Shown: in pieces, positions 17,850 through 25,301 of the stretch
Layout of the letters: each line of letters begins with the position of its first letter
Position numbering within the stretch: the first letter of the stretch is position 1
Assembly (NCBI GenBank): GCA_039698075.1
Contig: JBDKTJ010000026.1
Span: 1 to 34,491, forward strand
DNA: 34,491 nt
Source of the DNA: JAJFVC01 sp039698075
GTDB lineage: Bacteria > Planctomycetota > Planctomycetia > Pirellulales > Thermoguttaceae
Reading direction: 5' to 3'
The notes under the pieces: model-generated
Told to the model about the DNA's origin: nothing
The model's input: only the letters and a program-made list of their open reading frames with translations
Database searches by the model: none
Translations under genes and position numbers: made by a program

Positions 17850-19838
17850 TCAATGTCCACGTACGTCAACTCGTCCGGCGCGGATGAGCGCCAACAGCGG
17901 AAAGTAGTGCCGGTAGAGGTTGTAGTTGAGCATGAATCCGCGCGACAGTTCGGCGCCTTGATCGAGCATGTTGAGGCCGCCGTTGGACCGCGTGGCACGT
18001 TCGCCGACGCCGTAGCCGGGAAAGCCCGTGCCCGTGTATTGCGGCTCTTGCCACGTTCCTTCGGATTGCCTCTCCACGAGAAACGCGACGCCTCGATCGA
18101 TCGCCGCGTCATATTTGGAGGACTCCATGGCCAACAGGCCGATCAGCGCCCAGGCCGTTTGCGACGGGGTGGACTCGCCAACGCCTCGCATCCGATCGTC
18201 GGCATACGAGACGGGCGTTTCGCCCCAGCCGCCGTCGGCGTTTTGATGCGCGACGAGCCAATCGGCGGCACGATCCAAAAACGGGCCCCGCACGTTCAGC
18301 GCCGTCAAGGCGGGCAACACCGCCGCGGTGCCGTAGATGTGGTTGACGCCCCAACGGCCGAACCACGATCCGTCCGACTCTTGCTCCTTCAAAATAAACC
18401 GCACGGCTCGCCGCACCCGAGCGTCCTGCGCGGTAAAGCCCAGATAAGCCAGCGACTCGACCACGTGGGCCGTCACATCCACCGACGGCGGGTCGATCAC
18501 TTCGCCGAAATCGCAAAATGGAATCTTCGTGACGAGCCGAGACGTGTTGTCACGATCGAACGAGGCCCAGCCGCCGTTGGAACACTGCATGGCCAGCACC
18601 CAATCGGTGGCCCGGCGCAACGCCGCGTCCACGGACGACAGGTCCGCCACGGATTGCTTGGCCTTCACCAGGGTCAGCATCGCCACCGCCGTGTCGTCGA
18701 CGTCGGGATAGGCGGCGTTCGCCCGCTGAAACGCCCAGCCGCCGCAGGGCGTGTTCGGCCTCGCATGAACGGCCCAATCGCCCGGCGTCGTCGCCTGCTG
18801 GCTCAACAACCAGGCAAGGCCCTTTTGCATCGCCGCCGACGTTCGCTCGGCGTGGCCCGATTCGATCATCGCCAACACGGCCCAGATCGTGTCCCACACC
18901 GGCGACTCCGACGCCTGCAAATACAACGCGTCGTCTCGCTGGACGGCCCAATGGGCGTTGAAGGCGTCCAATCCTTTCGCCACGGCCGGGTGCGTCAACG
19001 GATAGCCTTCCACGTGCAACGCCATCAGCGCATAGATCCACGGAGGCTGAATGCCGCCCCAGGCGCCGTCCGCATCCTGATGCTTGAGGATCCATTCGAT
19101 GGCCAGTCGAACGGCCGCTTCCCGTCCCGGTTGGATCGGCCAGCGCGAGTAAAACTTCAGCGCACGGTCGATCCATGCAAACGCGCTTTCCCAGGAAAAC
19201 AAGCGTTTGCACGGGGCGATGGAAAAATCGAACCGCTCGCGTCCCCTCGGAAAGAGTTCGTCCAATCGCGACTCCGCCGGCAGCGGACGCACCGGGCGAC
19301 GCGCCGACAGAACGCACAGCGGCACGATCGTCGCCCGCGCCCAAGCGGCGAACTGATAGATGCTCACCGGAAACCACGCCGGCAGCGCGACCAGCTCGGG
19401 CGGCAACGTCGGCGTCGCGTCCCACGGCCATTCGCCGACCAGCGCGAGCCAATATCGCGTGAAGACCCGAACCGCCGAGAGCTCTCCGTGCTCGCCGATC
19501 CATCGTCGCGCCTTGACAAGCCGCGGATCGTCCGGAGCATGTCCCGCCGTTCGCAACGCCGCATAGCACTCGACCGTCGTGTTGATGTCGCCGGCCGGCG
19601 CGTTGCGATAGACTTCCCACGAACCGTCCGAACGCTGAGCCCGCCAGATGCCCTGCACGACGCGATCCAGCTTGGGATCATTCTTGACGCCCAAGAAGTG
19701 CATGGCCAAAATCCATTCGGCCTCCATGCAGGAATTGGATTCCAGCACGCCCACCCAATAGCCGCCGTCTTGTTGACGCTCGACGAGCCATTGCTCCGCT
19801 GCGGCGACGGCCCTGTTCAACGATTCCGAATCCGCCAT
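17850..19838 (-). CDS. shc: Squalene-hopene cyclase
   Basis: 662-residue terpene cyclase converting squalene to hopene (hopanoid membrane lipids), expected to be a monotopic membrane enzyme. The protonating DXDD motif is DVDD at residues 379-382 (in AAYPDVDDTAVAML), close to the position in characterised bacterial enzymes. Repeated QW motifs are visible: EQWLVERQQDGGYW, QRSDGSWEVY, HQDADGAWGGIQPPW, CSNGGWASFD, EQESDGSWFGRWGVNHIYGT, HQNADGGWGET and RQSEGTWQEPQYTGTGFP. The start at 19838 is preferred because GGAGG stands 5 bases before it; an in-frame ATG at 19877 lengthens the protein by 13 residues. No other hopanoid (hpn) genes are adjacent. Confidence 0.96.
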   Translation of the reverse strand: MADSESLNRAVAAAEQWLVERQQDGGYWVGVLESNSCMEAEWILAMHFLGVKNDPKLDRVVQGIWRAQRSDGSWEVYRNAPAGDINTTVECYAALRTAGHAPDDPRLVKARRWIGEHGELSAVRVFTRYWLALVGEWPWDATPTLPPELVALPAWFPVSIYQFAAWARATIVPLCVLSARRPVRPLPAESRLDELFPRGRERFDFSIAPCKRLFSWESAFAWIDRALKFYSRWPIQPGREAAVRLAIEWILKHQDADGAWGGIQPPWIYALMALHVEGYPLTHPAVAKGLDAFNAHWAVQRDDALYLQASESPVWDTIWAVLAMIESGHAERTSAAMQKGLAWLLSQQATTPGDWAVHARPNTPCGGWAFQRANAAYPDVDDTAVAMLTLVKAKQSVADLSSVDAALRRATDWVLAMQCSNGGWASFDRDNTSRLVTKIPFCDFGEVIDPPSVDVTAHVVESLAYLGFTAQDARVRRAVRFILKEQESDGSWFGRWGVNHIYGTAAVLPALTALNVRGPFLDRAADWLVAHQNADGGWGETPVSYADDRMRGVGESTPSQTAWALIGLLAMESSKYDAAIDRGVAFLVERQSEGTWQEPQYTGTGFPGYGVGERATRSNGGLNMLDQGAELSRGFMLNYNLYRHYFPLLALIRAGRVDVRGH

Positions 19839-20235
19839 CTCAACCTCCATGTTCGAGCCGTGAGACTCGGGGGCCATCTCGCATGCAGGCCACTCGGCCC
19901 TCGCGATCGGACGTCCACTTCGAGTCGGATCGAGCCACCGGCCGAAACGGTTCCGCCGTGGCGACGGCCGGCTCTCGTCTGGCCGCCCCGCCCAACGCCG
20001 TCAACCGCAACCCGTTGAAGCTATTGCAGTTACGACGCCGTCCAGACAATTTCCGAGGGTAGCAGGTCGCCGCAAAAATAACAAGGGGGGGACTGGCAGC
20101 GAGCAGGTTGGACACGGAGCATCAGGACCTCGTCGGCCAAGCCCTCCTGGGACTTGCCCAGAAGCCCGGCGAATCAGCCCAGGGAGAAATGTCGTCCATT
20201 GGAGAAGCCGAAACGAGAGTCATTTCGGCGACACC
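19839..20235. other. Gene-free stretch between shc and tRNA-Arg
   Basis: About 400 bases with no supported gene. It should hold the shc promoter on the minus strand, but no clear -35/-10 pair stands out. A small hairpin CTGGG-ACTTG-CCCAG lies near 20148-20162, and the core GACTTGCCCA also occurs near 17123, on the other side of the shc gene. A minus-strand frame of about 90 codons overlapping the shc start has no recognisable features and was left out. Confidence 0.4.
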
Positions 20236-20263
20236 TTGTCACCTCCGCCATTTCTGATACACT
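20236..20263 (+). promoter_or_regulatory. Promoter of tRNA-Arg
   Basis: -35 TTGTCA (20236-20241, 5 of 6) and -10 TACACT (20258-20263, 4 of 6), 16-base spacer. The predicted start near 20270 is about 30 bases before the mature tRNA. Confidence 0.45.
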
Positions 20264-20300
20264 TTTTGGATTCGTTGTACGGCATTGAGAATTGCCAGAT

Positions 20301-20374
<74 letters not shown>

Positions 20375-20459
20375 CTCTTTTTCGGGGATTTTTTTGCATC
20401 AGGTGGTCGGGATCGGCGCCGCAAGCGGACTTCGAACATGGCCGCGACTCATGGCGCGA

Positions 20460-21212
20460 TCAAATGGCCTCGAAAACAAATCTCAGCGAGAACCAGACGC
20501 CGGCCACTACGAATAGCCAGCCGGTAATCTGACGCGCCCACCATTCGACCTTGGCGAGTATGTTGTAGGCTTTGCCGACGGATTTTGCGCTGTAGGCCAG
20601 CAAGAAGGCCACCAAAAGCACGGGCACGGCGGTTCCGATGCCATAGACCAGGGGCAAAACAATCGTGGCCCCGGGCAGCGACGCTTCGGGAAGGCTGATG
20701 CCGATCTTCACAAGCTGGCCGGTGACGGCTCCAGCCTCGGAACCCAGTAGAAGAGCAAGCAGTCCGAAAAACCATGCGGCCGAGGTGGGACAGAACGCAA
20801 CCGCGAAGAGCACGCCAAGCAGCAGTGCGCCCCAGATTCCCATCGCGTCGATTCGTTTCTGCATTCCCTCGCTCATCGTCGCCCCGCCACCGCTAAAGGT
20901 GACGAGCCCAACCAGAAACATGCCCAGCAACAAAAACACCGGACCGAGGACCATGCTTCCATATTCTTGAAGGAACAGAGCGACGGCCGGGATCGACATC
21001 GCCGTCGTTGCAATGACCACGGCGAGAACCAGATAGAGCAGACACCGCCCGAGCGTATAGAGAAGCCCGGCGGCCAGCACCCCACGCGAGTCGCCGACCT
21101 TGCGTCCCACATAGGAGACCGCCGCGATGTTGGTTGCCAATGGGCAGGGGCTAATGGACGTCAGCAGGCCCAGGTAGAGAGCCGCTCCGGCGTAAAGCAG
21201 ATAGGCAACCAT
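20460..21212 (-). CDS. arsG: ArsG-family / CcdA-like membrane protein
   Basis: 250 residues with about six transmembrane helices. Start ATG 21212 has GGGAGG 6-7 bases upstream. It belongs to the CcdA/DsbD-type membrane superfamily. The two hallmark membrane cysteines are present, Cys23 in SISPCPLATN and Cys141 in AVAFCPTSAAWFFG, each followed by Pro. The neighbour pattern (ArsF-like CxxC proteins directly upstream) matches the family annotated as the ArsG aromatic-arsenical efflux permease, known from the arsEFG operon of Shewanella putrefaciens. The retained Cys pair leaves open the alternative that it moves reducing equivalents across the membrane to the exported ArsF-like partners, as CcdA does. 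Last gene of the arsR1 unit. The symbol is by family and context, not by experiment. Confidence 0.8.
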   Translation of the reverse strand: MVAYLLYAGAALYLGLLTSISPCPLATNIAAVSYVGRKVGDSRGVLAAGLLYTLGRCLLYLVLAVVIATTAMSIPAVALFLQEYGSMVLGPVFLLLGMFLVGLVTFSGGGATMSEGMQKRIDAMGIWGALLLGVLFAVAFCPTSAAWFFGLLALLLGSEAGAVTGQLVKIGISLPEASLPGATIVLPLVYGIGTAVPVLLVAFLLAYSAKSVGKAYNILAKVEWWARQITGWLFVVAGVWFSLRFVFEAI

Positions 21213-21329
21213 CGACTTCCTCCCATCAACATCCGGCAGACGTCCCCTGTCGATGCCGGCCACTGGCCACCGCAAGGCGACGTCCGTCCGACGACGCCCG
21301 CGAACGGTCTATCGCCCATGGACCGATGG

Positions 21330-21842
21330 TCATCGGTTCATTTTTTGAGCGGCCTCGTCGGCTTCGGACTTCATTGCAGTTGTCGACTCGGGCTTCTGAT
21401 AGGCAGCGACACCATCCCGCACATACTTTAAGAACGCCTCCTTGTCGCCGTTCTTCGCCCAAATCTCCGTCAGGTTTTTGTACGCTTTGACTTTGTTGCC
21501 GACCACTTGCGCAACGATCAGCGTGGGGCCGCCAACCTTGTAACCATTGGTCTGGGCGGCATTCTGCGCGTCTTGAAAGTCCACGTAGTGGAACTCCACC
21601 GTGCCGGCCTTGATCTGCTTGGCGAAACCCTCCACGACCGCCTCCTCCGAGTAGCTGCCCATGCGAAGGCAGGTCGGACAACGCTGGGTGCGGTGAAAGT
21701 ACATCACGACCACACGATCGGCGGGCGCGGCGGCCGGTTTGTCGGCTTTGACCGGATCGCCGGTCGCGAGCGCCGTTTGTGAAAGCGCCAAAACGCAAAA
21801 GGCAACAACACCCAATGCACCTGCAATGGCGACACGTTTCAT
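21330..21842 (-). CDS. ArsF-like exported CxxC protein, copy 1
   Basis: 170 residues from ATG 21842 (AGGAGA 8 bases upstream). The N-terminal signal peptide is KRVAIAGALGVVAFCVLALSQTALA. The mature part is a thioredoxin-like fold with YFHRTQRCPTCLRMG (Cys55-Cys58), then VEFHYVDFQDAQN, VGGPTLIVAQV (cis-Pro-like GGPT) and a C-terminal helix. It matches the family annotated as nitrophenyl compound nitroreductase subunit ArsF; in the characterised arsEFG system ArsE and ArsF reduce the nitro group of aromatic arsenicals. Whether that activity applies here is unknown. It lies between a second, diverged ArsF-like gene and arsG, all on one strand with gaps of 43 and 117 bases. Confidence 0.8.
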   Translation of the reverse strand: MKRVAIAGALGVVAFCVLALSQTALATGDPVKADKPAAAPADRVVVMYFHRTQRCPTCLRMGSYSEEAVVEGFAKQIKAGTVEFHYVDFQDAQNAAQTNGYKVGGPTLIVAQVVGNKVKAYKNLTEIWAKNGDKEAFLKYVRDGVAAYQKPESTTAMKSEADEAAQKMNR

Positions 21843-21885
21843 CGGTTCGGTCTCCTGTTGATAGGGTTGAAACACAAGGTTCCCG

Positions 21886-22530
21886 TTACGGAATCGGAAT
21901 GGCAGACGTGGCCTTCGCGGGCACGCTGCCGGCGTTCGACGTCGAAATCTTCGATCCCGACGTCCGAGCGATTGGGGTCTCCGACTTCCGGCCGGGCGAG
22001 AGCATCCGCTCGATCTCCCTTCGCACATATTTGATGAACGCCGGCTTGTCGCCCACCATCGCCCAGACTTCGTCCAATCGCTTCCAGTCCTCGATCTCGC
22101 CGTCCTTCATTTTGGCTAAGACGACCACCGGCATCTGAATCTCGAACTTCGTGGCCAGCGCCTTGGATGCGGGCCGTTGGTAGTTGACGATTTTCCAAAC
22201 CACCTGCCCATTGTCCAACTGCGAGGCAAAGCGCGTCTGAACCGTCTCTTGCGTCTGGGATTCGATCAACCGGCAAGTCGGGCATCGGACGTTGCTGTGG
22301 AAATAGTAGACGATCAGGCCGTTGCCGACCGTTTCGGACTTGGCCGGGTCGCCTGATGCGGCGTCGATTCCACCCTGACCGCGCAACGCCCGAAGCTCCT
22401 CGACGATGCTGGCCAGTTGCGGTTCAAGACGAGAGGCCGCCTGGGAGTCCAGTGCGCGAGCGATCAAAACGACCAGGGTCGCGGAGAACAACGAGATCAA
22501 ACAGACGGCCGCAGCGTTTTTGAGTTCCAT
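21886..22530 (-). CDS. ArsF-like membrane-anchored CxxC protein, copy 2
   Basis: 214 residues from ATG 22530 (AAGGAAT 8 bases upstream). An N-terminal hydrophobic segment (AAAVCLISLFSATLVVLIARAL) lacks a clear cleavage site and probably stays as a membrane anchor. A helical linker (EPQLASIVEELRALRG) follows. The ArsF-like thioredoxin-fold domain has YYFHSNVRCPTCRLIE (Cys83-Cys86), VVWKIVNYQRPASK, EIQMPVVVLAKM and WKRLDEVWAMVGDKPAFIKYV. A low-complexity Ser/Thr/Ala/Pro tail of about 40 residues follows. It is clearly paralogous to the next gene in domain plan (YFH....RCPTC, then WA..GDK..F.KYVR). Both should face the periplasm-like side, next to the CcdA-like membrane protein encoded downstream. 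Confidence 0.78.
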   Translation of the reverse strand: MELKNAAAVCLISLFSATLVVLIARALDSQAASRLEPQLASIVEELRALRGQGGIDAASGDPAKSETVGNGLIVYYFHSNVRCPTCRLIESQTQETVQTRFASQLDNGQVVWKIVNYQRPASKALATKFEIQMPVVVLAKMKDGEIEDWKRLDEVWAMVGDKPAFIKYVRREIERMLSPGRKSETPIARTSGSKISTSNAGSVPAKATSAIPIP

Positions 22531-22614
22531 GCGGATATTCCTTGTCGATTCGCGGTATTTTTTCAGACCGCTTCCGGGTGTCGTTGTTGACTCCAAGCAC
22601 CGCGCCGCGATGGG

Positions 22615-23301
22615 CTACCGCGCGCAATGGACGCGATATGCCTTGGCCAGCGCGTCTCGATAGTCCTGCTCCTCACAGGCGTCGATGTAGTGATAGACCG
22701 AGACTGCTTTCACCAACGTGTCGGCGCAGTGCTCGTCCGGCTTCAACCCCTTCTTCTGAAGCTGCTGGAAGATCAACGGCAGACCGGGGACCGCCACCGA
22801 CTTTCCCTTGATTTCCAACTTTCCATCCTGCGACGGCTTGCTGCACGCGCAACAAGCGCCATCGGCGGCCGAGACATCGCCTGCTTCCATGACGGCGGAG
22901 CCCGCCAAAACGTCCACCTCGGAGGCAATGCGTTCCGCCAGGAGCCACACCGCCTCTTCATCGGCCTTGTCGGCGTGGCGGGTCGAGCGGTGGCAGCCTT
23001 TCGCCCGGTCGCCGAGAATGTCGCTCACGACCAGCGAGACGCTCACCTTGCCGCTGTACTGCTCCGTTCCTCGCTTTGCACAGCGTTTCGAGCATCCATC
23101 GACGGTAATCGTGGGGTGCTCGCGGGCGAATCGACGCTCGCCTTCTTCGCCCGCCAGAAAAAGTGGCAGGCACAGCGTCACGGTGTGTTGGGGACGCAAC
23201 CCCTCCAACACCCGGCGCACCGCTTGCCGCGCAATGGTCCCCTCGGGAATTTCCTCGCCGCTGCACGAAATAACGCCAACTTTTGCGATGGCTTCGCCCA
23301 T
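22615..23301 (-). CDS. DGC-domain putative zinc-binding protein, long form
   Basis: 228 residues from ATG 23301 (AGGAG 7 bases upstream, overlapping the previous stop). The N-terminal half is a DGC domain: VGVISCSGEEIPEGTIARQAV (Cys13), TLCLPLF (Cys44), and the name-giving Asp68-Gly69-Cys70 in TVDGCSKRCAKRG. The C-terminal part (about 150-228) is an extra domain with DGACCACSK (three Cys) and GKSVAVPGLPLIFQQLQKKGLKPDEHCADTLVKAVSVYHYI, which I do not recognise. DGC proteins are annotated as putative zinc-binding proteins of unknown activity and often sit in arsenic or sulfur/thiol clusters. The many Cys suggest metal or arsenite binding or thiol chemistry (inference). It lies 10 bases after a second, shorter DGC gene. 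Confidence 0.82.
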   Translation of the reverse strand: MGEAIAKVGVISCSGEEIPEGTIARQAVRRVLEGLRPQHTVTLCLPLFLAGEEGERRFAREHPTITVDGCSKRCAKRGTEQYSGKVSVSLVVSDILGDRAKGCHRSTRHADKADEEAVWLLAERIASEVDVLAGSAVMEAGDVSAADGACCACSKPSQDGKLEIKGKSVAVPGLPLIFQQLQKKGLKPDEHCADTLVKAVSVYHYIDACEEQDYRDALAKAYRVHCAR

Positions 23302-23311
23302 GACGATCTCC

Positions 23312-23725
23312 TCACTCCGCGTTTGGCTGCTTTGCGACCTGCGCGACTTCGGCCGCCAGTTCTTCGACAACGGTCCAACCTTCCTCGCTTAGGGCGGTTG
23401 CCGTGCCAAAGTTTGCGCCGCGATGGCGTTTCATCACGTCGTAGACCCGGATGCCCTTGGCGATCTTGCCGCCCGACAATTCGACATTTTTCATGGCGCA
23501 GAGCTTCGGACAGCCGTCCAGCGTGATGCAAGGGATCTGCTGGACCTTCTGTTTCGTCTCGACGTCGCCGGTGACCAGCAAGGCGAGGCACACGGTCTCC
23601 GCCCGAGCTGGCAACCATTCGTCGGCAACGTGGTAGACCGCCTCGCGGCTGATCAGGCCATGCACCTTGCCGACGCCGCTGCAAGGAATCACCAGGACTT
23701 CCGGCGTTGGGCTTTTGTGATCCAT
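23312..23725 (-). CDS. DGC-domain putative zinc-binding protein, short form
   Basis: 137 residues from ATG 23725 (AAGGGGG 9 bases upstream). A single DGC domain: LVIPCSGVGKVHGLISREAVYHV (Cys15), AETVCLALL (Cys46), and IPCITLDGCPKLCAMKNVE with Cys66 and Asp70-Gly71-Cys72. The rest is KIAKGIRVYDVMKRHRG and an amphipathic C-terminal helix. It aligns along its length with the first half of the next gene, so the two are paralogues in tandem. No signal peptide; expected in the cytoplasm. The activity of the family is not established. Confidence 0.85.
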   Translation of the reverse strand: MDHKSPTPEVLVIPCSGVGKVHGLISREAVYHVADEWLPARAETVCLALLVTGDVETKQKVQQIPCITLDGCPKLCAMKNVELSGGKIAKGIRVYDVMKRHRGANFGTATALSEEGWTVVEELAAEVAQVAKQPNAE

Positions 23726-23755
23726 TCGAAATCCCCCTTTTGCACAGGGTCGCGA

Positions 23756-24001
23756 TCAGGACGCCTTGGCTTCGGCGATCAACTTCTTGATTTCCTCGAA
23801 GTTCGGCAACCGACCCGCCGTTTTTACTTCGCCGTTGATCACCAGCCCCGGCGTCATCAAAATCTCGAAGGCCATAATCTTTTGGATGTCTTCGACCTTC
23901 TCGACCTGAGCGTCGACGCCCGTCTCTTGCACCGCCTTCTTAACGGTCTCATGGAGCGTTTTGCACTTCGCACATCCCGTTCCAAGCACTTGAATCAACA
24001 T
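23756..24001 (-). CDS. Small thioredoxin-fold protein (TM0996/MTH895 type)
   Basis: 81 residues from ATG 24001. An alternative GTG at 24010 would overlap the OsmC stop by 4 bases, but MLIQVLGTGCAKCKTL is the usual N-terminus of this family. The redox motif is Cys10-Ala-Lys-Cys13. EKVEDIQKIMAFEILMTPGLVINGEVKTAGRLP supplies the cis-Pro (MTPG) and the rest of the minimal thioredoxin fold. Cytoplasmic. Such proteins accompany ArsF/ArsG-like genes and are a possible ArsE-type partner; this is an inference from position and size. It could reduce the CcdA-like protein, OsmC protein or DGC proteins of the same operon. Confidence 0.88.
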   Translation of the reverse strand: MLIQVLGTGCAKCKTLHETVKKAVQETGVDAQVEKVEDIQKIMAFEILMTPGLVINGEVKTAGRLPNFEEIKKLIAEAKAS

Positions 24002-24006
24002 TTCAG

Positions 24007-24459
24007 TCACTCTTCAACAAAGATTTCAGGTTCGATCACGATTTCCGATTTCACGGAATTGGCCACCAGGCTGTATTTCTGCGCGGATTGCAGGGCGCGC
24101 CGCACTCGCGCCTCGACGACCTCCGGCTTGTCGCCATCCGCCGCAACGCGAATCACGGGGCGAAAGTGCAGCCGGGTGAAGATTTCGGTGCGGTCGAGTT
24201 CGATGCGCTTTGTGCCTTCCGTTCGACATTCGTAGGAGAGCAACTTGATTTTGAACCGCTCGGTCGCCCAAAGGAACATCATCATCACACAGGTGTTGGC
24301 GGCAGCCACGTAAGCGTCCTCCGGCGTGAAGACGCCCTCCAATCCGTGGGCGTCCGGCGGGGCCGAGAAATCCATCTCGGGGCCGTTGCCCATGACCAAG
24401 CGGCCTCGATGCTCGCCTTTCCATTGGACGGTCGTGTGATAAACGGCGGTTTGGCTCAT
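24007..24459 (-). CDS. OsmC-family protein lacking the second active-site Cys
   Basis: 150 residues, overlapping the GcvH-like gene by 4 bases (ATGA-type coupling). OsmC/Ohr fold: an N-terminal strand pair (VYHTTVQWKGEHRGRLVMGNGPEMDFSAPPDAHG), then the central helix with FTPEDAYVAAANTCVMMMFL (Cys57, the peroxidatic position), and a C-terminal helix VRRALQSAQKYSLVANSVKSEI. In typical OsmC and Ohr proteins the second, resolving Cys stands where Ser130 is seen here (KYSLVANS), so the usual two-Cys hydroperoxide reductase cycle is unlikely. Cys78 (SYECRTEG) is elsewhere in the fold. A one-Cys thiol role, or transfer to the neighbouring lipoyl protein or thioredoxin, is possible (inference). Confidence 0.87.
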   Translation of the reverse strand: MSQTAVYHTTVQWKGEHRGRLVMGNGPEMDFSAPPDAHGLEGVFTPEDAYVAAANTCVMMMFLWATERFKIKLLSYECRTEGTKRIELDRTEIFTRLHFRPVIRVAADGDKPEVVEARVRRALQSAQKYSLVANSVKSEIVIEPEIFVEE

Positions 24460-24905
24460 GATCCACTGAGCTCCTGCTCTGCTTGCGACCGCAGGGCGGA
24501 AAGATACGCCTCGGGGGTGAGCAGCGTCGCCTGTTCGCGATGCCAGTCGGCGGCTTCGATCACGGCCAACCAGCCCTTGTCATACGGGGCCTCGTTGATG
24601 ATCTCCGGGCTAAGCGCGAGGGCCGCGTTGACTTCAAGCACCGTTCCGCTGACCGGCGAGAAAAGGCTCGCATTCGCCTTGATCGTCTCGATCTCGGCAA
24701 ACTCGTCGCCGACGGCCAACTTCGCGCCAACCGGTTTCACATGCGCGAACGCCACATCGCCGTTGCGTTGTTGCAGATAGTCGGTCAGTCCGACCCGCAC
24801 GCCATTGGCCTGCCGCTGCACCCAAACGCCATCGACGCTAAATAGCCGATCGGTCGCCACTCGAAAGACGAACTTGTCGATCGTTGTTTCAAGATATTCG
24901 GACAT
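24456..24905 (-). CDS. GcvH-like lipoyl carrier protein in an arsenic/thiol operon
   Basis: 149 residues from ATG 24905 (GAGGAG 6 bases upstream). The H-protein fold is clear: VRVGLTDYLQQRNGDVAFAHVKPVGAKLAVGDEFAEIET, then the lipoylation site IETIKANASLFSPVSG with Lys76, and SPEIINEAPYDKGWLAVIEAADW. The canonical HEWV near the N-terminus is replaced by VDGVWV and the site reads TIKAN instead of SVKAV, so it is diverged from housekeeping H-protein. No gcvT/gcvPA/lipA neighbours are present; instead it sits between an AhpD-like CxxC protein and an OsmC protein. GcvH-like lipoate-binding proteins with roles outside glycine cleavage are known, for example in sHdr sulfur oxidation. A dithiol lipoyl arm also binds As(III) tightly. 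Its use as a redox or arsenic carrier here is inference. Confidence 0.88.
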   Translation of the reverse strand: MSEYLETTIDKFVFRVATDRLFSVDGVWVQRQANGVRVGLTDYLQQRNGDVAFAHVKPVGAKLAVGDEFAEIETIKANASLFSPVSGTVLEVNAALALSPEIINEAPYDKGWLAVIEAADWHREQATLLTPEAYLSALRSQAEQELSGS

Positions 24906-24914
24906 GCCATCTCC

Positions 24915-25226
24915 TCAGCATGGTTTTTTTGACGCGGTGGAAGAACTACAGCAACAGCACGCCCCCGGTCGCGGGCCGACCTCGCGCGCCGCCGCCAGTT
25001 GCTCGCCCGCCGTCTTGAGGACTTGCTCGGCCATGTGCTCCTTGACGTTGCGAGCGGTCGCCACGGCCATGGCCACGTCGCCGCGAGACACGCCCTGGTT
25101 GAGCGCCTCGCGGAAGTGATCCTTGAAGCATGGTTCGCAATTGCAGGCGACGGCCGCCCCGATTGCCACCAATTCTTCAACGGCGGACGAATACAGGCTG
25201 GGCGTTTCCGTTTCAGGAACCGACAT
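24915..25226 (-). CDS. Carboxymuconolactone decarboxylase/AhpD-like protein with Cys-rich tail
   Basis: 103 residues from ATG 25226 (GGGAGA 9 bases upstream). The AhpD core motif CxxCxxxH is present as Cys30-Glu-Pro-Cys33-Phe-Lys-Asp-His37, followed by FREALNQGVSRGDVAMAVATARNVKEHM, the usual CMD helices. In AhpD this motif is a thiol reductant that takes electrons from a lipoylated protein (dihydrolipoamide succinyltransferase in mycobacteria), which makes the lipoyl carrier gene 9 bases downstream a natural partner. The last 20 residues are unusual: PGACCCCSSSTASKKPC, with four consecutive Cys and a terminal Cys, likely to bind a soft metal or As(III) (inference). Second gene of the arsR1 unit. 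Confidence 0.88.
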   Translation of the reverse strand: MSVPETETPSLYSSAVEELVAIGAAVACNCEPCFKDHFREALNQGVSRGDVAMAVATARNVKEHMAEQVLKTAGEQLAAAREVGPRPGACCCCSSSTASKKPC

Positions 25227-25301
25227 GGAGGCGTCTCCCTTATTGCCATTTGGCAAAGTCACCAAGTCTCGCAACTCAAAAAAAGAAACGTGCGTCAACG
25301 C

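Noticed and set aside
17847..20018. 723-codon plus-strand frame opposite squalene-hopene cyclase
   Set aside because: No recognisable motif. The minus strand carries DXDD and the QW repeats of a real enzyme.
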